A DNA stretch of 56,048 nucleotides from Microcystis aeruginosa Ma_SC_T_19800800_S464. Lineage in GTDB: Bacteria > Cyanobacteriota > Cyanobacteriia > Cyanobacteriales > Microcystaceae. Shown in pieces: positions 27,455-33,795 of this stretch. Where the stretch lies: NCBI GenBank assembly GCA_007095785.1, contig SFBL01000084.1, positions 1 to 56,048 on the forward strand. Reading direction: 5' to 3'. Position numbers and translations under genes: made by a program. Below the pieces are notes generated by a model. That model saw only the letters and a list, made by a program, of their open reading frames with translations, had not been told where the DNA came from and made no database searches. How positions within the stretch are numbered: position 1 is the first letter of the stretch; each line of letters opens with the position of its first letter.

Positions 27455-27883
27455 ATGACTGAATATTACCCCTTTATCCTTATTGATACAGGAATTATCG
27501 TCGCATTTTACAATAAAGGTGATCGTTATCATCAACAAGTTGTTAATTTTTTTGCTAATTGTAGTAGTCAATTAATTACGACTGTTAGCTGTATAACTGA
27601 ATGTATGTGGTTACTTGCACCAGATGTAAAAGTTCAAACAGAGTTTTTATCAGCCTTAGAAAAAGAAGTATTTATTGCTGAACATTTACTATCAGAATAT
27701 TATCAAAAAATCAAACAGTTAAATCAGATTTACCAAGATTTACCTGCTGATTTCACTGATTTATCGTTAATAGCAATTTCTGAAAGATTAAATATACCTG
27801 CTATTGCCACTTTAGATAAAGATTTTGATATTTATCGCCGTTATCGTAATCAATTTTTTATCAGAGTTTTTTATCCTCAGTAG
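27455..27883 (+). CDS. PIN-domain ribonuclease toxin
   Basis: This 142-residue PIN protein has the acidic residues Asp11 (LIDTG), Glu49 (CITEC), Asp102 (FTDLSL) and Asp121 (TLDKDF). It is translationally coupled to the preceding small gene as a VapBC-like module. AT-rich codon use matches the dynamin island rather than the flanking core genes. Confidence 0.83.
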   Translation: MTEYYPFILIDTGIIVAFYNKGDRYHQQVVNFFANCSSQLITTVSCITECMWLLAPDVKVQTEFLSALEKEVFIAEHLLSEYYQKIKQLNQIYQDLPADFTDLSLIAISERLNIPAIATLDKDFDIYRRYRNQFFIRVFYPQ

Positions 27884-28045
27884 TGCGATTACTCTTATTA
27901 TCTATGGCTAAAGCCATTACTACCAACCAAAAGGCGATCGCAAGTTTTCGGGTTATTTGTATGCCGTAGAGTTTGTCATTTTCTCCTTTATTAAAATCCC
28001 TCAATCTCCTAACTATCTTCAGGACTAAATTGAGAAAGCATAATT

Positions 28046-28105
28046 ATGACAAATTATCAAACAGAAATCCGAATCAAAGTTCCTTTAGATGTTGCTGAAA
28101 CTTAG
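28046..28105 (+). pseudogene. Truncated duplicate of the start of the gene at 29123
   Basis: MTNYQTEIRIKVPLDVAET then a stop. The first 19 codons match the gene at 29123 nearly base for base, and the TAATTATGACAAA start context also matches. The match ends at GAAACTTA, exactly where the opposite-strand antitoxin is truncated, so this is a recombination junction. Confidence 0.8.
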
Positions 28106-28260
28106 AGGAGATATAACGTTTCTTGTACCGATTTCCAATCCCCTTCAGATAGCAAAACTGCATTACCATCGCATCCCTCAATAATAATGGGTTCGTGGGA
28201 AACAGTCACTGAATCAATCAAATCCTGCAACTTTTGTTGAGCCTCATTAACCGGGATCAT
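28102..28260 (-). pseudogene. Phd/YefM-family antitoxin, truncated at the C-terminus
   Basis: The frame codes 52 residues from MIPVNEAQQKLQDLIDSV through AVLLSEGDWKSVQETLYLL to a stop. This is the N-terminal DNA-binding and dimer part of a YefM antitoxin, with the family's LSEEDWxSxxETLYLL segment. Normal members run about 30 residues longer, and that part neutralises a RelE/YoeB toxin. No toxin follows. The AGGAGG ribosome site upstream is intact. It may still bind operator DNA, but toxin binding is probably lost. Confidence 0.7.
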
Positions 28261-28316
28261 AAATCCTCCTAATTGTTTTCTACCAGTGCCGAAAGAAAAT
28301 CTTCTGATAATCCTAG

Positions 28317-28418
28317 CGCCAATTACCCAAACCTGACTCCATTCGTAACTATCTCGGCGCTTACCCTAACGGTACTGGTCAGGCGATATTCTGGCTTTAT
28401 TCCAAACGACAAGTTTAA
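28317..28418 (+). pseudogene. Gene-end fragment of unknown family
   Basis: An unstarted frame reads RQLPKPDSIRNYLGAYPNGT then GQAIFWLYSKRQV and stop. Its composition looks like real protein, but there is a TAG just before it and no start. I do not recognise the family. The region 27884-28424 holds this, the two truncated fragments beside it and no intact gene. Confidence 0.3.
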
Positions 28419-28424
28419 ACAAAT

Positions 28425-28694
28425 CTAAGCGCTTTCCTCACTAGATAATCGTCCTTCAATCGGTTCGTATTCATCTTCCAAGAGCCAGAGTTGAGCCTCT
28501 TCATAATCTGGAAACGCCTTGACGAGACGGTACTTTTCAGCAGGATCAAAAACATAACACCCCCTCGCCTTATCGATCAACACTAGCAGGATATAGGGAG
28601 GGGACTGCATGGAATCCACCCAAACTTCTAGGAAGCGCCAATTATCCTTCACTAGGTCGGGTTCGAGGAATTGCGTGATATTGGTTGTTTGCAT
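28425..28694 (-). CDS. Small conserved-looking protein of unknown function
   Basis: This 89-residue acidic protein (MQTTNITQFLEPDLVKDNWR..., WLLEDEYEPIEGRL) has no motif I can name. Aromatic and acidic residues are plentiful. It overlaps by 53 nt the end of the upstream gene on the same strand in another frame, which suggests coupled translation. Two small overlapping genes in a TA-rich zone could be an uncharacterised toxin-antitoxin or regulatory pair (inference). Confidence 0.55.
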   Translation of the reverse strand: MQTTNITQFLEPDLVKDNWRFLEVWVDSMQSPPYILLVLIDKARGCYVFDPAEKYRLVKAFPDYEEAQLWLLEDEYEPIEGRLSSEESA

Positions 28695-28872
28695 TAATCT
28701 TAACCTCGCCGTAGAATAAAGAAGACTTTAAACCATCTGGGCTAATTCGACAACCAATCGCTTCGGCAAAAAATAGCCCATAGCGTTCATAGTTACGAAT
28801 ATTTCCCGTGTATTCACCCCTTTCCATGATAGCCTGAATAACTCGTAGCATTGTATCTTCATCTTTAAACAC
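28642..28872 (-). CDS. Small protein overlapping the next gene
   Basis: This 76-residue protein starts MFKDEDTMLRVIQAIMERGE and includes NIRNYERYGLFFAEAIGCRI and SSLFYGEVKI. A second possible start is Met8. Its last 17 codons overlap the following gene in a different frame. The family is not recognised. It probably forms a two-gene unit with its neighbour. Confidence 0.5.
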   Translation of the reverse strand: MFKDEDTMLRVIQAIMERGEYTGNIRNYERYGLFFAEAIGCRISPDGLKSSLFYGEVKINANNQYHAIPRTRPSEG

Positions 28873-29122
28873 ATGAATAGCTCGTCCTCGTAACAGTAAT
28901 CTCTAGATTTAGTCCAGGCACTGAAGAATACTTACACTAGCGGCGCTGGTTTTTCGCAACCAAAGTAAATTATATATCTTAAATTGAGAGTAACTAAACT
29001 TGACAATCAGTTTAACAATGCGCTAGAGTAACCGAAACTTCTAAACTGTAACGCTGGCTGAAGGGAGGCTATTAATTTCGACTAAATTTCTTTATTACTA
29101 ACTCAACTAAGAAAATATAATT

Positions 29123-29371
29123 ATGACAAACTATCAAACAGAAATTAAAATCAAAGTTCCTTTAGATGTTGCTCAAACTTATTGGAATGCAACGGAAGAA
29201 GATCGTCAAAAAATAGAGAAAAAAATTGCTTTTTATGTTCAATCCTCAACCTTATCTAGGAAGGAATCTCTGGACAAATTATATAAAACGATGGCTACTA
29301 TTGGACAAAAAGCGCAAGAGAGAGGATTAACCCCTGAAATTTTAGAATCTCTCTTAAATGAAGATGACTAA
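29123..29371 (+). CDS. Antitoxin-like small protein lacking a toxin partner
   Basis: This 82-residue protein starts MTNYQTEIKIKVPLDVAQTY, followed by amphipathic helices and a C-terminal LTPEILESLLNEDD, an acidic tail often seen in cyanobacterial antitoxins that precede PIN toxins. Here the expected toxin start is replaced by an MITE inserted 11 nt after the stop codon. Antitoxin assignment is inferred. A truncated duplicate of its start lies 1.1 kb upstream. Confidence 0.6.
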   Translation: MTNYQTEIKIKVPLDVAQTYWNATEEDRQKIEKKIAFYVQSSTLSRKESLDKLYKTMATIGQKAQERGLTPEILESLLNEDD

Positions 29372-29382
29372 ATGCTTTGTTC

Positions 29383-29514
29383 GGCTCTTCTGGTTTATGT
29401 GTGGAAACGAAGCCTATACTGATAGTTTCTTCGGCAAAATAGTCGTAAAAGTCCTTCTCAGTCAACATTTCACGATTCCATAAGCAAAAATTATCACACA
29501 AAGTCGAGAAGAGC
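29383..29514. mobile_element. 132-bp MITE with 8-bp target duplication (ISL3-like ends)
   Basis: The ends GGCTCTTCT and AGAAGAGC are inverted, with further matches inward (TGTGTG/CACACA). The 8-bp CTTTGTTC at 29375-29382 is repeated exactly at 29515-29522, the size of duplication typical of ISL3-family elements, whose ends also begin GGCTCTTC (family knowledge). No transposase is encoded; the 67-aa frame across it is not a real gene. I see no other gene in 29372-29837. Confidence 0.8.
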
Positions 29515-29546
29515 CTTTGTTCTCGATCCCAATGTTATTATCAGTT

Positions 29547-29610
29547 AATATCGAGAGTTTACGCCAACGTTTTCGAGAGTTGCTCAAGCTAGTGAAAAAG
29601 TTAGCCTGAG
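29547..29610 (+). repeat. Right copy of the 64-nt direct repeat bounding the dynamin island
   Basis: This segment would encode NIESLRQRFRELLKLVKKLA and a stop, a variant of the C-terminus of the transglutaminase-fold protein at 18123-20435. It has no start and is flanked by unrelated sequence. It marks the right edge of a 9.2-kb block. Confidence 0.8.
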
Positions 29611-29837
29611 AGCAGTTATCTTAATGGTGAGGTAGGAAGTTTTCGTTTTGGGGAGTCGATCGCCGGTCGTCCATAGCAAATTAGGTTACACTTCATCTTG
29701 ATGAGAAAGGCTATAAACAAGACTATGTTAAGAAATGTAACCAAGGCCGAAACCCTTACTGTTGCCTTGTCTGCACAGTTAACTTTATTTTTGTCCGACT
29801 ACCGATAATTCTCAGCCAGCAATTTATAAGCAGATCA

Positions 29838-30302
29838 ATGTCATCTTGTCAAGTATTTGAACAATCAATTCAGATTAAAGCTAGTGCCACGACGGTGGAG
29901 CGTTGTATCACGGATTTAGAGTTAATGCGTCGTTGGTTGAATCCGGTGTTAGTTTGTGAACCTATCGGCGATTGGAAGACCGATATCGGTGGTAGAAGTC
30001 GTTTTTTGATTCAAATCCCCCTAATTCAGCCAACGCTAAAAAGTACGGTGATTGAAAGAGAACCGGGGTTAATTGTCTGGCAATTTGAAGGCTTTTTTCG
30101 CGGCTGCGATCGCTGGGAATGTCAACCCAATGACAGCGGCACTTGTCTAATCAATCGTTTTGAGTTTGCGATTCCTAATCCGGTTGTGGGGTGGGGATTC
30201 CAGCAATTCGCCGCCAAATGGACTAAAAAGGATATGGAAGCGCAATTAAGACGCTTAAAACGAGTAGCCGAGGAAATTTATCTACTTTCAGCAACAAGTT
30301 AA
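29838..30302 (+). CDS. SRPBCC/START-like family protein
   Basis: This 154-residue protein has the SRPBCC pattern: an N-terminal strand (VFEQSIQIKASATTVERCI), the helix LELMRRWLNP, a string of beta strands with WQFEGFFRGCDRWECQP, and a long C-terminal helix (KKDMEAQLRRLKRVAEEIY). Such proteins bind lipids, polyketides or pigments in a deep pocket. The ligand is unknown. It ends in a hairpin shared with the convergent gene. Confidence 0.75.
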   Translation: MSSCQVFEQSIQIKASATTVERCITDLELMRRWLNPVLVCEPIGDWKTDIGGRSRFLIQIPLIQPTLKSTVIEREPGLIVWQFEGFFRGCDRWECQPNDSGTCLINRFEFAIPNPVVGWGFQQFAAKWTKKDMEAQLRRLKRVAEEIYLLSATS

Positions 30303-30326
30303 GCTGATGGGGTGGTAAGCGGGGGG

Positions 30327-30360
30327 TGTTGGGGATGGGAGAATACCCTTATCCCCAACA
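30327..30360. terminator. Bidirectional hairpin between convergent genes
   Basis: TGTTGGGGAT and ATCCCCAACA form a perfect 10-bp stem, with GGG/CCC pairing extending it inward. It lies 24 nt after one stop and 15 nt before the other. Confidence 0.6.
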
Positions 30361-30375
30361 GCTAACCCCTGATCC

Positions 30376-30579
30376 CTAATCGATCGAGATCGACTGGGGA
30401 CTATTGCCGTTATCCTGATTATTGTCCTTAAAACTGACTAATCCCTGCTGTTCTAACCATTTTTTGAGGGGATCGTCCGAAAGTTTCAAGCGCAGTAATC
30501 CCGAGGCAAAACCACCGAAAAAAGCGATCGGTTGTTGAATCAGTTCTTTAACAACGGGTTGTAATTCATCGAGAAACAT
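30376..30579 (-). CDS. Small conserved-looking protein of unknown function
   Basis: This 67-residue protein has an amphipathic N-terminal half (MFLDELQPVVKELIQQPIAF), a short hydrophobic stretch (FGGFASGLLRL) and an Asn/Asp-rich tail. AGGAGATAG precedes the ATG. No family is recognised. The hydrophobic patch suggests membrane association but not a full span. Confidence 0.55.
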   Translation of the reverse strand: MFLDELQPVVKELIQQPIAFFGGFASGLLRLKLSDDPLKKWLEQQGLVSFKDNNQDNGNSPQSISID

Positions 30580-30649
30580 CTTATTCTATCTCCTGATATT
30601 GTCACACCTATCAATGTTAAGTTAATTGAAGTGATTCTGTGAGACTAGC

Positions 30650-31165
30650 ATGACTGAAACTTCCGACACGGTGAAAAAATCTTTCCGGCTAACCCCGTTT
30701 ATTTTCCTGGGAATACTGCTCATCTGGCTAGGAATTAGGTTAATTGCTCCCGATAGCGTTAGTTTATTCGCTGGTACTCGTCCCGATTATTTGGGAGTCA
30801 GGGAAGGTAAACTGGCCCCTTGTCCGGTCACTCCTAATTGTGTTAGTAGTCAGAGTCAGGATCAGGCTCATTCGATCGAACCCCTTAGTTATCAGGGTAG
30901 CGGTGAAAAAGCGATCGAGCAATTAGCTAAAATTATCGCTTCCCAACCGAGAACTAAAATTATTAGCCAAGACAGTAACTATCTCTACGCCGAATTTAGC
31001 AGTCAATGGATGGGATTTGTCGATGATGTGGAGTTTTCTCTGAATCCTAGCAAAAATGCGATCGATGTTCGCTCGGCCTCCCGGTTAGGAGAATCGGATT
31101 TAAATGTCAATCGAGAACGAGTGGAAACCCTGAGAAAACTCTTTTCAGTGATCAGTAAACAGTGA
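30650..31165 (+). CDS. DUF1499 family protein
   Basis: This 171-residue protein has one N-terminal transmembrane segment (FIFLGILLIWLGIRLI), then the DUF1499 domain with GxLAPCPxTPNCVSSQ and YAEFSSQWMGFVDDVEF. The domain is widespread in cyanobacteria and plastids and has no known activity. The final codons (SVISKQ, stop) run straight into an AGTAAACAGTGA repeat array, so the repeat supplies the C-terminus and stop. Confidence 0.82.
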   Translation: MTETSDTVKKSFRLTPFIFLGILLIWLGIRLIAPDSVSLFAGTRPDYLGVREGKLAPCPVTPNCVSSQSQDQAHSIEPLSYQGSGEKAIEQLAKIIASQPRTKIISQDSNYLYAEFSSQWMGFVDDVEFSLNPSKNAIDVRSASRLGESDLNVNRERVETLRKLFSVISKQ

Positions 31166-31274
31166 GCAGTAAACAGTGAGCAGTAAACAGTAAACAGTGA
31201 AAAGACAGCAGTAAACTGCTATTTGATGATGCTCACTTAAAACTGATAACTGATAACTGATAACTGATAACTGA
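31159..31274. repeat. AGTAAACAGTG array and CTGATAA heptamers
   Basis: AGTAAACAGTGAGC units begin within the DUF1499 stop codon, and five CTGATAA heptamers follow at 31238-31274. There is no gene in the gap. Confidence 0.85.
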
Positions 31275-31295
31275 ATACTATAAACTTGAAAAATT

Positions 31296-31793
31296 ATGTT
31301 TCGTCCCCAACCGATACCAGCAAAAGCAGGACAGGAATCCGTCTGGGATTATCCTCGTCCCCCGCGCCTAGAATTATCGCCTAAACACCTAAAAATTATC
31401 TTTAATGGTGTGATAATTGCCGATACTAAAAGCAGTTATCGAGTTCTAGAAACCAGTCATCCTCCAGTTTATTATCTACCGCCCCAAGATATTAAAATGG
31501 AATACCTGCAAGCGACAGCAGAAAAGTCTTTTTGTGAGTGGAAAGGTTTAGCGGGATATTACAATATCACCGTTGGGGATCAACAGGCAATTAACGTCGC
31601 TTGGTATTATCCGGACCCGACACCAGAGTTTCAGGCAATTAAGAATTATCTGGCTTTTTATCCTGCCAAAATGACCGCTTGCTATGCCGACGGCGAATTA
31701 GTACAACCGCAACCGGGCAACTTTTACGGGGGATGGATAACCTCCGATGTGGTTGGTCCGTTTAAAGGCGTTCCCAATAGTTGGGGCTGGTAA
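31296..31793 (+). CDS. DUF427 domain protein
   Basis: This 165-residue protein has a DUF427 beta-barrel: IIFNGVIIADT, YYLPPQDIKMEYL, CEWKGLAGYYNI, VAWYYPDPTPEFQAIKNYLAFYPAKM. The C-terminal extension GNFYGGWITSDVVGPFKGVP is typical of the longer members. Function unknown. A second, shorter DUF427 gene is at 47913. Confidence 0.85.
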   Translation: MFRPQPIPAKAGQESVWDYPRPPRLELSPKHLKIIFNGVIIADTKSSYRVLETSHPPVYYLPPQDIKMEYLQATAEKSFCEWKGLAGYYNITVGDQQAINVAWYYPDPTPEFQAIKNYLAFYPAKMTACYADGELVQPQPGNFYGGWITSDVVGPFKGVPNSWGW

Positions 31794-31946
31794 TCACGTT
31801 AAGTAAGTAGTCGTGCAAAATTAACTTCTTGGTTAGGAAAGGCAAAAGGTAGCTTTTTTCTCCCCACTTCCCACTTCCCCAACCCCCCATCTCCCCACAC
31901 CCCACACCCCCCGTTAACTCCTAGTTTCTACTTTTGACGAGAAATT

Positions 31947-32828
31947 ATGACTATATCCCAACCCGATCTAGAACCCACTTGGATGACGATTATTCGCCTC
32001 TTGCGCTGGGATAAACCCGCCGGTAGGTTAATTTTGATGATTCCCGCTTTATGGGCGGTATTTTTGGCGGCAGACGGGGTGCCACCACTACCCTTGATCG
32101 GGGTGATCGTTTTGGGAACTTTGGCTACTAGCGCCGCCGGCTGTGTGGTTAACGATCTTTGGGATCGGGATATCGATCCACAAGTCGATCGCACCCGTAA
32201 CCGTCCTTTAGCGGCCAGAGCTTTATCGATCAAGGTTGGTTTGATTATCGCTCTGATTGCTTTCTTTTGCGCCGCAATTTTAGCTTTATATCTCAATTTC
32301 CTGAGTTTTTGCCTATGTTTAGCCGCCGTTCCCCTGATTATCTGCTATCCTCTCGCCAAGCGTTTTTTTCCCGTACCCCAATTGGTTCTTTCTCTCGCTT
32401 GGGGTTTTGCGGTTTTAATCTGTTGGAGTGCCGTCACCGGGTCCTTAAATAGTAATACATTTATATTATGGGGAGCGGTGATTTTTTGGACATTGGCATT
32501 TGATACAATTTATGCTCTGTCCGATCGAGAGGATGATCTCAAGGTTGGTATTAACTCTAGTGCCATATTTTTCGGCAAATACGCCCCAGAAGCCGTGGGG
32601 GTCTTTTTTGCCCTAACAGTGGGTCTATTGGCTTGGCAGGGGCAAAAAATGCAGTTATCAGCCTCTTTTTGGCTAGGGTTGGGTCTAGCGGCGATCGCTT
32701 GGTTGCGTCAATACCGGCTGTTACGTCAATCGGATTTACCTAAACCAGTTTATGGTCAAATGTTCGGTCAAAATGTTTGGGTCGGTTTTATTTTATTAGC
32801 GGCTATGATTGGGGGAACTTTGTATTAA
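31947..32828 (+). CDS. 4-hydroxybenzoate polyprenyltransferase (UbiA family)
   Basis: This 293-residue polytopic enzyme has both Asp-rich prenyl-diphosphate motifs: NDLWDRDID (69-77) and SDREDD (about 193-198). It has about eight hydrophobic helices. In cyanobacteria the UbiA-like 4-hydroxybenzoate solanesyltransferase makes the prenylated head group of plastoquinone. The start WTMIIRLLRWDKPAGRL-type segment is well conserved. Confidence 0.88.
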   Translation: MTISQPDLEPTWMTIIRLLRWDKPAGRLILMIPALWAVFLAADGVPPLPLIGVIVLGTLATSAAGCVVNDLWDRDIDPQVDRTRNRPLAARALSIKVGLIIALIAFFCAAILALYLNFLSFCLCLAAVPLIICYPLAKRFFPVPQLVLSLAWGFAVLICWSAVTGSLNSNTFILWGAVIFWTLAFDTIYALSDREDDLKVGINSSAIFFGKYAPEAVGVFFALTVGLLAWQGQKMQLSASFWLGLGLAAIAWLRQYRLLRQSDLPKPVYGQMFGQNVWVGFILLAAMIGGTLY

Positions 32829-32848
32829 AACCCCCCCAAAAATGTCCC

Positions 32849-32876
32849 TAGAGTCAGTTTGTCTATTCTGACTCTA
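32849..32876. terminator. Convergent hairpin whose right arm lies in coding sequence
   Basis: TAGAGTCAG and CTGACTCTA form a 9-bp stem with a 10-nt loop. The right arm includes the last codons of the minus-strand gene (ESE, stop). Confidence 0.55.
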
Positions 32877-33429
32877 ATAATCCCATTACCTTAGCTGATG
32901 CGGGTTCACCAGTCATCAAAGCTATCCGTCTTTGAAAATTTTTCTCCACAGCAATGCAGGTATTTAATGGATCTAAAATACCCTTTCTGATTTCCCTTTC
33001 CCAAGAATAATTTATTTCTCGGTGTTTAAATCTTGATAATTGCTGGGTGAAAACAGTAACCACTTGATAAATGATTTTTAAATCGTAAAGAGAGTCAATT
33101 TGAGAAATTTTAACCGCTAAAGCCCGAAATTGACGGGATATTTCTTGAGCTTGCTCTTGACTACAGCCATGGTCACGATGATAATAATTAACTACTTCTG
33201 CCATGTACTGAGCGTGTTTAGCGGCATTTTGAATGCTATGTTGAGCATTTTCCACAGGGGCAAGAAATCGATCTAATAATAGCTGTTGAGCGTAGGCATC
33301 GCGAAGGGAGGAATTAGAGATTATTTGTAATTCTGCCATTCTTTCTTCATGTTTACGGCGATTTTCGGCATAAATCTCCGTCAGAATAGTATCTAACAGC
33401 TTGGGAATCGGATAAAAGACATCAATCAT
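32863..33429 (-). CDS. Unknown helical protein
   Basis: This 188-residue, mostly alpha-helical protein (MIDVFYPIPKLLDTILTEIY, SIQNAAKHAQYMAEVVNYYH) has no signal or membrane segment. I do not recognise the family. It is rich in Gln, His and Arg and may be a four-helix-type bundle. It stands alone. Confidence 0.6.
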   Translation of the reverse strand: MIDVFYPIPKLLDTILTEIYAENRRKHEERMAELQIISNSSLRDAYAQQLLLDRFLAPVENAQHSIQNAAKHAQYMAEVVNYYHRDHGCSQEQAQEISRQFRALAVKISQIDSLYDLKIIYQVVTVFTQQLSRFKHREINYSWEREIRKGILDPLNTCIAVEKNFQRRIALMTGEPASAKVMGLLESE

Positions 33430-33555
33430 AGGAAATTTTAGCTTAGTTTGTCTAGAGATAAGAAAATCTATGGATAGAATTACCCAAAATTATAGCAGTT
33501 ATCTTAATAGTCAGGTACGATAAAATTAAGTTAGTAAATTACCGAACCTTAACCA

Positions 33556-33795
33556 ATGTCTAACTCGAAATCCGATAACGTTTGGGATCACAAACCCCGT
33601 TGGTGTCAACCTTGGTCGATTTTGTTGACAGGAATTACCCTAATTGCTGGGTGTTGGTTTTTAACTCAGCGTCTCTGGTTAACCCTACTCCTATCTATTC
33701 CCATACTCCTTTGGTGGTTTGTCTTCCTAATTCTTTATCCCCGGACGCTGCAGCAACAGTTAAACACAGAAAGAATCGGGGAAAGCATTGATTAA
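33556..33795 (+). CDS. Small two-span membrane protein
   Basis: This 79-residue protein has a polar N-terminus (MSNSKSDNVWDHKPRWCQPW), two closely spaced hydrophobic helices (ILLTGITLIAGCWFL and LLLSIPILLWWFVFLILYP) and an acidic tail. This fits a small cyanobacterial membrane family, possibly DUF6737-like. The 3' end overlaps the convergent helicase gene by 36 nt. Confidence 0.65.
   Translation: MSNSKSDNVWDHKPRWCQPWSILLTGITLIAGCWFLTQRLWLTLLLSIPILLWWFVFLILYPRTLQQQLNTERIGESID

Noticed and set aside
29298-29501. 67-residue minus-strand frame
   Set aside because: It spans the MITE and the end of the antitoxin-like gene; it is a by-product of the inserted element.
29611-29640. AGCAGTTATCTTAAT segment similar to 33495-33520
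   Set aside because: The match is about 25 nt with mismatches; too short to call a repeat element from two copies.
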